Assembly: GCF_052116585.1 (NCBI RefSeq)
Contig: NZ_JBQKKT010000009.1
Coordinates: 62,001-126,000, forward strand
Direction of reading: 5' to 3'
Source: Luteococcus sp052116585
Lineage (GTDB): Bacteria > Actinomycetota > Actinomycetes > Propionibacteriales > Propionibacteriaceae
Length of the DNA: 64,000 nt
The stretch's first letter is position 1. Every line of letters starts with the position of its first letter. Below, one piece after another: positions 53,699 through 62,478 of this stretch. The notes beneath the pieces are model-generated. The model worked only from the letters and a program-made list of their open reading frames with translations. It was not told the origin of the DNA and made no database searches. A program made the translations under genes and the position numbers.

Positions 53699-54591
53699 CG
53701 CGCCTCCGTCGTGTAGTGGCCCAGGAAGAGTTGTTCGAGGCTGGGGGGAGTGGAAGTCAGGGAGCGGATCCCGTGACGGGTCAGCTCGACGAGCAGGGAG
53801 TTCATTGCGGTGGCCTCGACCTGGGCCTGCAGGCGATGGCCGTCGACCACGACGTCATGGACACCGTCCAGTTGGTCAAGGGCGGCAGGCATGCTGTCGA
53901 GCTCCACGGTGACCGCGAGCCGCTGGAGATGTCGGAGCTCTGCCATCGTCCCGGACTCGACGATCCTTCCGGCCTTGATGATCGAGACGTGGTCGCACAG
54001 CGCCTCCACCTCGGACAGGATGTGTGAACTGAGCAGGACCGTGCATCCGTGGTCGCGCTGCTCGCGGATCAGCTCGGTGAAGACCTGTTCCATCAAGGGG
54101 TCCAAACCGCTCGTGGGTTCGTCGAGCAGGAGCAGCTCGACGGGGGAGCAGAGTGCCGCCACGAGCGCCACCTTCTGGCGATTGCCCTTGGAATAGGAAC
54201 GCCCCTTCTTGGTGGGGTCCAGCTGGAAGCGCTCCACGAGTTCGTCGCGGCGCCGGGGGTCATGACCACCACGGGCCCTGGCCAGCAGGTCAATCGCTTC
54301 GCCGCCCGTCAGGTTGGGCCAGAGATTCACGTCGCCGGGGACATAGGCCAGCCGACGGTGCAGGTCCGGCGCCTCTCGCCAGGGGTCCTGTCCGAGCACC
54401 GTGGCTTGGCCTCTGTCTGCTCGGTGCAGTCCCAGAAGGACCCGGATGGCGGTGGACTTCCCGGCGCCATTGGGGCCGAGGAAGCCATGCACCTGCCCGG
54501 CGGGAACGGTGAGGTCCAGACCGTCGAGGGCACGGACCGGCCCGAAGGTCTTGACCAGGTGCTGCGTGTGAATCGCATGCGTCGAGGACAT
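53695..54591 (-). CDS. ABC transporter ATP-binding protein
   Basis: A 298-residue ABC ATPase: Walker A GPNGAGKST, signature YSKGNRQKVALVAAL, Walker B LLLLDEPTSGLD, H-loop LLSSHI, then a DrrA-like C-terminal domain. ATG 54591 chosen. First gene of the operon with the permease; drug or lipid efflux is likely. Confidence 0.9.
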   Translation of the reverse strand: MSSTHAIHTQHLVKTFGPVRALDGLDLTVPAGQVHGFLGPNGAGKSTAIRVLLGLHRADRGQATVLGQDPWREAPDLHRRLAYVPGDVNLWPNLTGGEAIDLLARARGGHDPRRRDELVERFQLDPTKKGRSYSKGNRQKVALVAALCSPVELLLLDEPTSGLDPLMEQVFTELIREQRDHGCTVLLSSHILSEVEALCDHVSIIKAGRIVESGTMAELRHLQRLAVTVELDSMPAALDQLDGVHDVVVDGHRLQAQVEATAMNSLLVELTRHGIRSLTSTPPSLEQLFLGHYTTEAR

Positions 54592-54804
54592 GCGAGCAGA
54601 ATCCCACCCGCAGGGCCCTGTGGCCATGATGACAGGCAGTCGGTGGCGGTCAAATGGGGTGGTATGAATCACAGCGGGGGAGTCGCCGGCGCCACCGTGT
54701 CTCATATTGTGAAATCACGTCTCGTTGCCTGAATGGGCGGCGTGGCACAGTGACCGGGTTCTGGCGTCAGATCGGCTGTCGCCACCCGCTCATCAGGAGG
54801 AGTC

Positions 54805-56430
54805 GTGTCAACAGCGACCCAGAATGCCCCGGAGGCCCCACGCGAGCAGTGGGGTTCCCAGATGGGGTTCATCCTCGCTGCCGTCGGCTCGGCAATCGGT
54901 CTGGGAAACATCTGGCGTTTCCCCGGTGTTGCCTACACCAATGGTGGCGGCGCCTTCCTCATTCCCTACTTGGTGGCACTGCTGACCGCCGGTGTGGTCT
55001 ATCTGCTCTTCGACTGGGCCCTGGGCCACCGTTACCGCGGTTCCGCCCCCGCGATCTTTCGACGCATCAACCCCAAGTTCGAGCCCCTGGGCTGGTTCCA
55101 GGTGGGTCTCTGCTTCTTGATCATCACCTACTACGCCGTCATCGTCGCCTGGTCCTTCCGCTACATGGGCTTCTCCTTCACCAAGGCCTGGGGCGACGAC
55201 CCCGCGGCCTTCTTCACCCAGGACTTCCTGCACCTGCTGCCGTCTGCGCAGGCGCACCTGACCGGTGACATCGTGCCGGCCATCACGTGGCCCCTGGTGC
55301 TCGTCTGGTTGCTGGTCACCGTGATCATGGCTCTGGGCGTCGCCGGAGGCCTGGAGCGGATGAACAAGATCTTCCTGCCCTTGCTGGTGGTGATGTTCGT
55401 CGGCATGGTGGTGCGCGCCGTCACCCTTCCCGGCGCGGTCAATGGTCTGAACTCCTTCTTCACGCCCGACTGGGCGGCGCTGGCGGACCCACACGTGTGG
55501 ATCCAGGCCTATGCGCAGATCTTCTTCTCGCTGTCGGTGATGTTCGGCATCATGATCACCTATGCCTCCTACCTGCCTCGCAGGGCGAATCTGGGTCCCA
55601 CTGGCTTCGTCGTCGCCTTCTCCAACTCCTCCTTCGAGATCCTGGCCGGCATCGGAGTCTTCTCCACGCTGGGCTTCATGGCCAGCAAGCAGGGAATCGC
55701 GGTCTCGGAGCTGGAGGGCATCACCGGCCCGATCCTGAGCTTCGTCACCTTCCCGCAGGTCATCTCGATGATGCCCGGGGGTGCCGTCTTCGGCGTGCTC
55801 TTCTTCGGATCCCTGTCGCTGGCGGGCATCACCTCGCTGGTCTCGCTGATCCAGGTGGTGACCGCAGCCGTCCAGGAGAAGTTCGGGATGAGCGTGCGCC
55901 GCAGTTCGCTCTTCGTGGGCATCATCTCCGCCCTGTGCTCCATCTTCCTGTACAGCACCTCGAACGGCCTGAACATGCTCGACGTGGTGGACAACTACGT
56001 CAACAATGTCGGCATCGTCGGATCCGCCATCGTCACGGTCTTCCTGATCACCTTCGTCGTGCGCCGCCTGCCCGAGCTGCACCACCACATCAACCAGCAC
56101 TCGGCCCAGCCGCTCGGTGCCTGGTGGCGCATCTTCGCCGGCTACATCACCCCGATCATGCTCACCGTGATGCTGCTCTTCGCGCTGGTCGATCTAGTGC
56201 AGAACGGTTACGGCGACTACCCGCGCTGGTTCGTCCTGGCCTTCGGCTGGGGCTCGCTGGCCTTCATCATCATCGGCTCCCTGGTCCTCACTGCCCTGCC
56301 GTGGTGCACCACGGTCGACAAGTTCCTTCCGGCCCGGCTGGAAGGGATGGAGCCGCGTCCCTATGCGCACCACCAGAATGACGACCTCATCGAGGCGTCC
56401 GCCACCGCAACCACCGAGGAGTACCGATGA
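54805..56430 (+). CDS. metP: sodium-dependent neurotransmitter-symporter-family transporter (MetP-like)
   Basis: A 541-residue NSS/SNF transporter with about twelve helices. QMGFILAAVGSAIGLGNIWRFPGVAYTNGGGAF is the family signature (split here for length: QMGFILAAVGSAIGLG, NIWRFPGVAYTNGGGAF). GTG 54805 has AGGAGGAG upstream. The following 36-residue gene matches the MetS small subunit of C. glutamicum MetPS, so methionine or alanine uptake is likely. Confidence 0.9.
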   Translation: MSTATQNAPEAPREQWGSQMGFILAAVGSAIGLGNIWRFPGVAYTNGGGAFLIPYLVALLTAGVVYLLFDWALGHRYRGSAPAIFRRINPKFEPLGWFQVGLCFLIITYYAVIVAWSFRYMGFSFTKAWGDDPAAFFTQDFLHLLPSAQAHLTGDIVPAITWPLVLVWLLVTVIMALGVAGGLERMNKIFLPLLVVMFVGMVVRAVTLPGAVNGLNSFFTPDWAALADPHVWIQAYAQIFFSLSVMFGIMITYASYLPRRANLGPTGFVVAFSNSSFEILAGIGVFSTLGFMASKQGIAVSELEGITGPILSFVTFPQVISMMPGGAVFGVLFFGSLSLAGITSLVSLIQVVTAAVQEKFGMSVRRSSLFVGIISALCSIFLYSTSNGLNMLDVVDNYVNNVGIVGSAIVTVFLITFVVRRLPELHHHINQHSAQPLGAWWRIFAGYITPIMLTVMLLFALVDLVQNGYGDYPRWFVLAFGWGSLAFIIIGSLVLTALPWCTTVDKFLPARLEGMEPRPYAHHQNDDLIEASATATTEEYR

Positions 56431-56537
56431 CCACCCCCGCGATCCTGATGCTGGTCTTCTCCCTCACCATGGTGTGGGGAGGGCTCGTGGCTGCCATCAT
56501 CAACCTGCGCAAGCACCCGAGTCCCTACGAGGACTGA
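56427..56537 (+). CDS. metS: MetS family small subunit of NSS transporter
   Basis: A 36-residue single-pass membrane protein: AILMLVFSLTMVWGGLVAAI, then INLRKHPSPYED. Start overlaps the metP stop (ATGA). In C. glutamicum the small MetS is required for MetP function. Too short for usual gene calling. Confidence 0.85.
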   Translation: MTTPAILMLVFSLTMVWGGLVAAIINLRKHPSPYED

Positions 56538-56567
56538 GCAGGCCAACACCTCCAGACCCGCCACGAT

Positions 56568-56597
56568 CACCCCGTCCCTGTCAGCAGGGGCGGGGTG
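56568..56597. terminator. bidirectional hairpin after metS
   Basis: CACCCCGTCCCTG / CAGGGGCGGGGTG, 13 bp with one G·T and TCAG loop. It overlaps the 3' end of the convergent protease-like gene. Confidence 0.75.
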
Positions 56598-57801
56598 CTT
56601 CCATGTCAGTGACGTCATCGATCACCCAGTGGCCAGGCTTCGTGCTCAGCGTGAGCTTCTGCTTGTGGACCACGCACTTCGAGCCAGGGCCCTCGAACTG
56701 GATGGTCCAGATCAGCGTGTCGGTGAAGTGGTCCCTGATCTCCAGATTGTCCACATTGGCAGCAGTCGGCCGGGCGCCCTTGAAGGAGGCGACAAACTTC
56801 TCAGGGCTGCCGTGCTGCTTCTGGAGCGCGGGGCCGAGCTTCTGCCAGGCCACCTGCGCGCCGGTCTGACCCGTGGCATCCTTGCGGTCTGCTCCGTGCA
56901 GACCCATCACGTAGCGATGTAGCGAGGCCTTGATGGCGGGGGCATCCGGGTGTATCGAGGTCATGGACGGCGGACCGTCCTGCTGGCACTCGGTGAGTTT
57001 GTGCGCCTTGGGGGCGTCACGCCAGGTCTTCACCAGATCCGCGACGGTGCTGGCGGAGACGGCAGTGACCGTGCTGGCAGTCGGCTCACTCGGCTGGGTG
57101 AGGCCCAGAACTCGGTTCTGCCCGTCCAGCACCGGTCCTCCAGATGTGCCCGGTGCAGCAATGGCGTCATGCTCGAAGCGGCCCTCGGCGACGGAGGAGA
57201 CTGTGCCGCGGGCGCGGTGGAGCTCGTGCCCGATGGGGTGGGCCAGAGTCGTCACGGCTTCACCCTTGCTCGGATCGGCGCCCGCCAGGGTGAGGGCGGG
57301 GCCCGTCAGCTTCCCGCCGTCACGGGTGGGCAGGGCTCGCACCAGGGCAACGCCGCGCGCCTCATCCAGCCCCATCAGCTCGCCGCGCACCACGCCGGTG
57401 GAGGAGTGCAGTGCAATCGATGCCGCCTGGTCAAACAGGTCGGCGCTGGTCACCAGCAGATCTGGAGTGATGAAGAAGGCCGAACCCTGCGTCAGACCCG
57501 TGCAGTTGTTGACCTGCACCCGCACGATGCTGGCGGCTTCGCCGCTTTCGGGAGCCGGAACGGCGCCACTGGGGATGGGGGCCACAGTCGGCGGCCGCCA
57601 TCCCAGGTCTCCGGCGCCTGGTGTGGCGGACGCAGCTGGGCTGGACGGCGTGGTGGCGCTGGCACCGGCGTCAGCACTGGGCGTCGGCTCCGATGAGGAG
57701 GGCGCCGGGTCTGAGGGCTGCCCCCCGCTGCAGGCGGTGGCCAAGGTCAGCACGGACAGTGCTGACATGGTGATGATCCGTGTGGTTCCCCGAGAAGCCA
57801 T
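56581..57801 (-). CDS. trypsin-like protease-fold lipoprotein, probably inactive
   Basis: A 406-residue exported protein: signal with lipobox-like LATAC (Cys24), a Ser/Pro/Ala linker to about 85, a trypsin/HtrA-like domain (90–255) and an unassigned C-terminal domain (about 285–406). The Ser motif APGTSGGP is intact (Ser220), but the His site reads VTSADLF (Asp121 instead of His) and the usual acidic site reads DEARGVALV (Gly150). It is probably a non-proteolytic homologue. Confidence 0.85.
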   Translation of the reverse strand: MASRGTTRIITMSALSVLTLATACSGGQPSDPAPSSSEPTPSADAGASATTPSSPAASATPGAGDLGWRPPTVAPIPSGAVPAPESGEAASIVRVQVNNCTGLTQGSAFFITPDLLVTSADLFDQAASIALHSSTGVVRGELMGLDEARGVALVRALPTRDGGKLTGPALTLAGADPSKGEAVTTLAHPIGHELHRARGTVSSVAEGRFEHDAIAAPGTSGGPVLDGQNRVLGLTQPSEPTASTVTAVSASTVADLVKTWRDAPKAHKLTECQQDGPPSMTSIHPDAPAIKASLHRYVMGLHGADRKDATGQTGAQVAWQKLGPALQKQHGSPEKFVASFKGARPTAANVDNLEIRDHFTDTLIWTIQFEGPGSKCVVHKQKLTLSTKPGHWVIDDVTDMEAPRPC

Positions 57802-57864
57802 GCTTCCACTCTGGCACGATTCGCGGGGACAGGGCCACCCGTGACGGTGTCACCAGGACGAGCG

Positions 57865-57896
57865 CGAACGCCGGCTCCATGGGGAGCCGGCGTTCG
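57865..57896. terminator. hairpin
   Basis: Perfect 14-bp stem CGAACGCCGGCTCC / GGAGCCGGCGTTCG with ATGG loop, downstream of the DUF3618 operon on the minus strand. Confidence 0.8.
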
Positions 57897-57936
57897 CCAG
57901 ATGATTCAGGTTCGCCAGACATTCAGGCGTCGTGGA

Positions 57937-58629
57937 CTACTTGACGCGCTTCTGGGCCTGCTTCGCCTGGTCCTGCAGGTTCTGCTTGCCGGACTGGGCC
58001 GTCTCCACCACGTCCTGCTTGGCGACACTGGCCTCCTCCTGCACGGTGCTGGCAGCCTGCTGCGCCGTCTCCTTGAGACCTTGGGCGGCCTCGGTCGCGG
58101 GCTGCTTGAGGCCCGCCACCGTGTCCTGGGCGACGTCGCGCGCCTGGTCCAGATAGGGCTGAGCCTGGTCCTTGGCCTGTTCGACATAGCGCTTCTCGGC
58201 GCGGGTGGCCGGCAGCGCCCCGCCGATCAGGGCGCCCAGACCGAAGGCCACCAGCCCGGCGGCCAGCGGATTGCCACGCGTGCGGCGACGCATCGCCGCG
58301 GGTGCGTCACTGACACCGCCCCGGGCGAGGTTGGCGCGCATCTGGGCGCTGTACTGTGCCTGGCCGGCGCCACCCGCCACGCCACCGCGGACCTGGTCGG
58401 CCAGCCCGCGGGCCTGACCTGCCAACCCATCGTCGGTGAAGTCGTCCTCGGAGCCGAAGACCTTCTCCTTGGCGCCGTGCACGGCGCTCTGCACACTCTG
58501 CTTGGCCTGGTCGACCTTGTCCTCCGCAATGGTGCGGGGGTTGGCCTGGTCGGCCAGCGCGTTGACGTCGTCGCTCAGGTTGGCGCGGGTGCGCTCGATG
58601 TCCTGGCGAATCTTATCGGGATTGCTCAT
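57937..58629 (-). CDS. DUF3618-domain protein with helical tail
   Basis: A 230-residue protein. The start, DKIRQDIERTRANLSDDVNAL, is the DUF3618 signature. A Gly/Ala helix (NPLAAGLVAFGLGALIGGAL) about residues 125–145 may insert in the membrane; the rest is an amphipathic Ala/Gln/Lys coiled-coil. Overlaps the holin-like gene by 4 nt. Envelope stress role inferred only from context. Confidence 0.8.
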   Translation of the reverse strand: MSNPDKIRQDIERTRANLSDDVNALADQANPRTIAEDKVDQAKQSVQSAVHGAKEKVFGSEDDFTDDGLAGQARGLADQVRGGVAGGAGQAQYSAQMRANLARGGVSDAPAAMRRRTRGNPLAAGLVAFGLGALIGGALPATRAEKRYVEQAKDQAQPYLDQARDVAQDTVAGLKQPATEAAQGLKETAQQAASTVQEEASVAKQDVVETAQSGKQNLQDQAKQAQKRVK

Positions 58630-59063
58630 CGATTCTTCTCCTCATGGCCCTTGAGGGCATCGGGAATCTTCTTGGTGGTCTCGGTGGTGCGGGGCAGTCC
58701 GTCGATCTGCTGCATCCTCTTGCGTCCGTTCCCGGCCATCACCGCGGCGACGATGCCCCACAGCACGGCCAGGATGAGTCCCGACCAACCGAGTGCGGGG
58801 TGGTCGTGGCTGCCGATCCAGATGGCGATCGTCCACCACAGGGCCAGGCTCAGGAAGGTGAGCGCCAGGTGGGCCGTGATGCCGGCGCCCGTGAGCAGCC
58901 CGGCCCCCGTGCCCGCCTTCGTCGCGTCCTGCTTGAGCTCTGCTTTGGCCAGGTCGAGCTCCTGGCGCAGCAGGGTGCTGAAGTTCTCGCTCAGATCAGC
59001 AACGATCTCGCCAATGGAGCGGTCGTCGCCTGGGCCCGTCGGGGGAACATGGGCACCGGTCAT
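58626..59063 (-). CDS. phage holin superfamily III/DUF1469-like protein
   Basis: A 145-residue protein with SIGEIVADLSENFSTLLRQELDLAKAEL and two helices (LTGAGITAHLALTFLSLALWW, SGLILAVLWGIVAAVMA), matching the actinobacterial Phage_holin_3_6 family. It is not part of a phage; such genes are chromosomal partners of DUF3618 genes. 4-nt overlaps on both sides show an operon. Confidence 0.85.
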   Translation of the reverse strand: MTGAHVPPTGPGDDRSIGEIVADLSENFSTLLRQELDLAKAELKQDATKAGTGAGLLTGAGITAHLALTFLSLALWWTIAIWIGSHDHPALGWSGLILAVLWGIVAAVMAGNGRKRMQQIDGLPRTTETTKKIPDALKGHEEKNR

Positions 59064-59680
59064 CGGGCGTCACCCCGGTACTGGTCGGGACGCTCCTGAT
59101 CGAAGAGCGCATCCGTGGCGTTCGGGTTCGCCAGCTCATGATTGGGCTGTTCCTGGGTGACCGCACGCGTGCCGCGGGCCAAGCGACCCGCCAGCAGGCC
59201 GGCGCCTGCAGCCACCGCAAGGAAGGTGCCGGGCCGACGCGCGGCGAACCGACGCACCTCGAAGACCAGATCGTCGGGCTCGTGGTTCTCCAGCCATCCC
59301 GCCACGGAGTCCCCGCGGGATGCGAGCTCCCCGGTGAACTGCGCCACCGGGCCGCTGTTCTGGGCGGCACCTGTCATCTGGGACAGTTCGTCGCTCAAGC
59401 TGCGCACGGTGGATGCCAGAGCGTTCTGGCCCTCGCTGGCCCGGCCGCGGAACTCTCCGACGGTGGTGTCCAAGAGCTGGCGGATGTGGTCCTGGGCCTC
59501 GGCGGCCACCTGCTGTGCCTCGCCCTTGGCGGTCTCGATCACCTGCTGAGCGTCCTGCACTGCGGTCTGGCTGACCTCGCCCGCCTGGTCCTTGGCCTGC
59601 TTGCCCACCTTCTCGGCCTCGTGCTTGGCGTCGTTGGCCTTGGCGGAAAGATCCTTCTGGGAATTCCTTGGCTCTGTCAT
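59060..59680 (-). CDS. hypothetical membrane-associated helical protein
   Basis: A 206-residue protein: about 100 residues of Ala/Glu/Lys/Gln heptad-like helix, then FEVRRFAARRPGTFLAVAAGAGLLAGRLARG (one short membrane-seeking helix; split FEVRRFAARRPGTF, LAVAAGAGLLAGRLARG), then an acidic tail. First gene of the three-gene operon. IS6100 begins 62 nt upstream of its ATG, so its promoter may be displaced. Confidence 0.75.
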   Translation of the reverse strand: MTEPRNSQKDLSAKANDAKHEAEKVGKQAKDQAGEVSQTAVQDAQQVIETAKGEAQQVAAEAQDHIRQLLDTTVGEFRGRASEGQNALASTVRSLSDELSQMTGAAQNSGPVAQFTGELASRGDSVAGWLENHEPDDLVFEVRRFAARRPGTFLAVAAGAGLLAGRLARGTRAVTQEQPNHELANPNATDALFDQERPDQYRGDAR

Positions 59681-59742
59681 GACTCCATCATTGACGTGGC
59701 CAGGGGGGCATTCGCCAGTGCCTGCAGGGTTTTCCAGCCCTA

Positions 59743-60622
59743 GGCTCTGTTGCAAAAATCGTGAAGCTTGAGCATGCTTGGCGGAGATTGGACGGACGGA
59801 ACGATGACGGATTTCAAGTGGCGCCATTTCCAGGGTGATGTGATCCTGTGGGCGGTGCGCTGGTATTGTCGCTATCCGATCAGCTATCGCGACCTTGAGG
59901 AAATGCTGGCGGAACGCGGCATTTCGGTCGACCATACGACGATCTATCGCTGGGTCCAGTGCTACGCCCCGGAGATGGAGAAGCGGCTGCGCTGGTTCTG
60001 GCGGCGTGGCTTTGATCCGAGCTGGCGCCTGGATGAAACCTACGTCAAGGTGCGGGGCAAGTGGACCTACCTGTACCGGGCAGTCGACAAGCGGGGCGAC
60101 ACGATCGATTTCTACCTGTCGCCGACCCGCAGCGCCAAGGCAGCGAAGCGGTTCCTGGGCAAGGCCCTGCGAGGCCTGAAGCACTGGGAAAAGCCTGCCA
60201 CGCTCAATACCGACAAAGCGCCGAGCTATGGTGCAGCGATCACCGAATTGAAGCGCGAAGGAAAGCTGGACCGGGAGACGGCCCACCGGCAGGTGAAGTA
60301 TCTCAATAACGTGATCGAGGCCGATCACGGAAAGCTCAAGATACTGATCAAGCCGGTGCGCGGTTTCAAATCGATCCCCACGGCCTATGCCACGATCAAG
60401 GGATTCGAAGTCATGCGAGCCCTGCGCAAAGGACAGGCTCGCCCCTGGTGCCTGCAGCCCGGCATCAGGGGCGAGGTGCGCCTTGTGGAGAGAGCTTTTG
60501 GCATTGGGCCCTCGGCGCTGACGGAGGCCATGGGCATGCTCAACCACCATTTCGCAGCAGCCGCCTGATCGGCGCAGAGCGACAGCCTACCTCTGACTGC
60601 CGCCAATCTTTGCAACAGAGCC
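59743..60622 (+). mobile_element. IS6100
   Basis: Exactly 880 bp bounded by 14-bp inverted repeats GGCTCTGTTGCAAA (59743–59756) and TTTGCAACAGAGCC (60609–60622). Identical architecture to IS6100 of the IS6 family. The left flank ends CAGCCCTA and the right begins CATGTGAT, so no 8-bp target duplication remains: cointegrate formation or adjacent deletion has occurred. It joins actinobacterial DNA on the left to the integron on the right. Confidence 0.97.
59774..60568 (+). CDS. tnpA: IS6100 transposase
   Basis: A 264-residue IS6-family DDE transposase. N-terminal helix-turn-helix (ISYRDLEEMLAERGISVDHTTIYRW), then catalytic D (RLDETYVKV), D (LNTDKAPSY) and E (NNVIEADHGKLK). The start at 59774 gives the usual 264-residue form; ATG 59804 would give 254. 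It appears intact, so the element should be transposition-competent. Confidence 0.95.
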   Translation: MLGGDWTDGTMTDFKWRHFQGDVILWAVRWYCRYPISYRDLEEMLAERGISVDHTTIYRWVQCYAPEMEKRLRWFWRRGFDPSWRLDETYVKVRGKWTYLYRAVDKRGDTIDFYLSPTRSAKAAKRFLGKALRGLKHWEKPATLNTDKAPSYGAAITELKREGKLDRETAHRQVKYLNNVIEADHGKLKILIKPVRGFKSIPTAYATIKGFEVMRALRKGQARPWCLQPGIRGEVRLVERAFGIGPSALTEAMGMLNHHFAAAA

Positions 60623-61378
60623 CATGTGATGGCGACGCACGACACCGCTCCGTGGATCGGTCGAATGCGTGTGCTGCGCAAAAACCCAGAACCACGGCCA
60701 GGAATGCCCGGCGCGCGGATACTTCCGCTCAAGGGCGTCGGGAAGCGCAACGCCGCTGCGGCCCTCGGCCTGGTCCTTCAGCCACCATGCCCGTGCACGC
60801 GACAGCTGCTCGCGCAGGCTGGGTGCCAAGCTCTCGGGTAACATCAAGGCCCGATCCTTGGAGCCCTTGCCCTCCCGCACGATGATCGTGCCGTGATCGA
60901 AATCCAGATCCTTGACCCGCAGTTGCAAACCCTCACTGATCCGCATGCCCGTTCCATACAGAAGCTGGGCGAACAAACGATGCTCGCCTTCCAGAAAACC
61001 GAGGATGCGAACCACTTCATCCGGGGTCAGCACCACCGGCAAGCGCCGCGACGGCCGAGGTCTTCCGATCTCCTGAAGCCAGGGCAGATCCGTGCACAGC
61101 ACCTTGCCGTAGAAGAACAGCAAGGCCGCCAATGCCTGACGATGCGTGGAGACCGAAACCTTGCGCTCGTTCGCCAGCCAGGACAGAAATGCCTCGACTT
61201 CGCTGCTGCCCAAGGTTGCCGGGTGACGCACACCGTGGAAACGGATGAAGGCACGAACCCAGTGGACATAAGCCTGTTCGGTTCGTAAGCTATAATGCAA
61301 GTAGCGTATGCGCTCACGCAACTGGTCCAGAACCTTGACCGAACGCAGCGGTGGTAACGGCGCAGTGGCGGTTTTCAT
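60623..61378 (-). pseudogene. intI1: integron integrase IntI1, 3'-truncated
   Basis: Only residues 1–252 of the 337-residue tyrosine integrase remain; after ...[10 protein letters not shown] the reading continues a few residues into IS6100. Arg146 (GMRISEGL) is kept, but His277, Arg280, His303 and Tyr312 are gone. It cannot recombine, so cassettes are fixed unless an integrase acts in trans. Confidence 0.97.
61263..61291 (+). promoter_or_regulatory. integron Pc promoter, weak variant (PcW)
   Basis: -35 TGGACA (61263–61268), 17-bp spacer, -10 TAAGCT (61286–61291), within intI1 and pointing to the cassette. The combination is PcW. The P2 position downstream (TTGTTA, 14 bp, TACAGT, near 61382–61408) has the short spacer and is inactive. 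Confidence 0.9.
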
Positions 61379-61410
61379 GGCTTGTTATGACTGTTTTTTT
61401 GTACAGTCTA

Positions 61411-61514
61411 TGCCTCGGGCATCCAAGCAGCAAGCGCGTTACGCCGTGGGTCGATGTTTGATGTTATGGAGCAGCAACGATGTTACGCAGCAGGGCAGTC
61501 GCCCTAAAACAAAG
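61411..61514 (+). other. attI1 recombination site
   Basis: The typical attI1 sequence between intI1 and the first cassette, with the crossover at G/TTAAAC (61514/61515). Confidence 0.85.
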
Positions 61515-61523
61515 TTAAACATC

Positions 61524-62315
61524 ATGAGGGAAGCGGTGATCGCCGAAGTATCGACTCAACTATCAGAGGTAGTTGGCGTCATCGAGCGCCATCTCGAACC
61601 GACGTTGCTGGCCGTACATTTGTACGGCTCCGCAGTGGATGGCGGCCTGAAGCCACACAGTGATATTGATTTGCTGGTTACGGTGACCGTAAGGCTTGAT
61701 GAAACAACGCGGCGAGCTTTGATCAACGACCTTTTGGAAACTTCGGCTTCCCCTGGAGAGAGCGAGATTCTCCGCGCTGTAGAAGTCACCATTGTTGTGC
61801 ACGACGACATCATTCCGTGGCGTTATCCAGCTAAGCGCGAACTGCAATTTGGAGAATGGCAGCGCAATGACATTCTTGCAGGTATCTTCGAGCCAGCCAC
61901 GATCGACATTGATCTGGCTATCTTGCTGACAAAAGCAAGAGAACATAGCGTTGCCTTGGTAGGTCCAGCGGCGGAGGAACTCTTTGATCCGGTTCCTGAA
62001 CAGGATCTATTTGAGGCGCTAAATGAAACCTTAACGCTATGGAACTCGCCGCCCGACTGGGCTGGCGATGAGCGAAATGTAGTGCTTACGTTGTCCCGCA
62101 TTTGGTACAGCGCAGTAACCGGCAAAATCGCGCCGAAGGATGTCGCTGCCGACTGGGCAATGGAGCGCCTGCCGGCCCAGTATCAGCCCGTCATACTTGA
62201 AGCTAGACAGGCTTATCTTGGACAAGAAGAAGATCGCTTGGCCTCCCGCGCAGATCAGTTGGAAGAATTTGTTCACTACGTGAAAGGCGAGATCACCAAG
62301 GTAGTCGGCAAATAA
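61524..62315 (+). CDS. aadA1: aminoglycoside (3'')(9) adenylyltransferase
   Basis: A 263-residue ANT(3'')-Ia enzyme adenylylating streptomycin and spectinomycin. It starts MREAVIAEVSTQLSEVVGVI, which is the aadA1 version rather than aadA2. GSAVDGGLKPHSDIDLLV contains the nucleotidyltransferase GS...DxD motif. Gene cassette 61515–62370 in the normal orientation, transcribed from Pc. Confidence 0.97.
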   Translation: MREAVIAEVSTQLSEVVGVIERHLEPTLLAVHLYGSAVDGGLKPHSDIDLLVTVTVRLDETTRRALINDLLETSASPGESEILRAVEVTIVVHDDIIPWRYPAKRELQFGEWQRNDILAGIFEPATIDIDLAILLTKAREHSVALVGPAAEELFDPVPEQDLFEALNETLTLWNSPPDWAGDERNVVLTLSRIWYSAVTGKIAPKDVAADWAMERLPAQYQPVILEARQAYLGQEEDRLASRADQLEEFVHYVKGEITKVVGK

Positions 62316-62316
62316 T

Positions 62317-62376
62317 GTCTAACAATTCGTTCAAGCCGACGCCGCTTCGCGGCGCGGCTTAACTCAAGCGTTAGAT
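62317..62376 (+). other. attC (59-base element) of aadA1
   Basis: 60-bp imperfect palindrome from GTCTAAC (62317–62323) to GTTAGAT (62370–62376), containing the GCCGACGCCGCTTCGCGGCG core. Its crossover is after 62370. Confidence 0.93.
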
Positions 62377-62478
62377 GCACTAAGCACATAATTGCTCACA
62401 GCCAAACTATCAGGTCAAGTCTGCTTTTATTATTTTTAAGCGTGCATAATAAGCCCTACACAAATTGGGAGATATATC

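Noticed and set aside
58626..59063. Phage holin as evidence of a prophage
   Set aside because: No other phage genes nearby; this family is a normal chromosomal partner of DUF3618 genes.
59060..60550. 496-residue minus-strand frame spanning the IS6100 junction
   Set aside because: Upper part is antisense to the transposase; the true gene starts at 59680.
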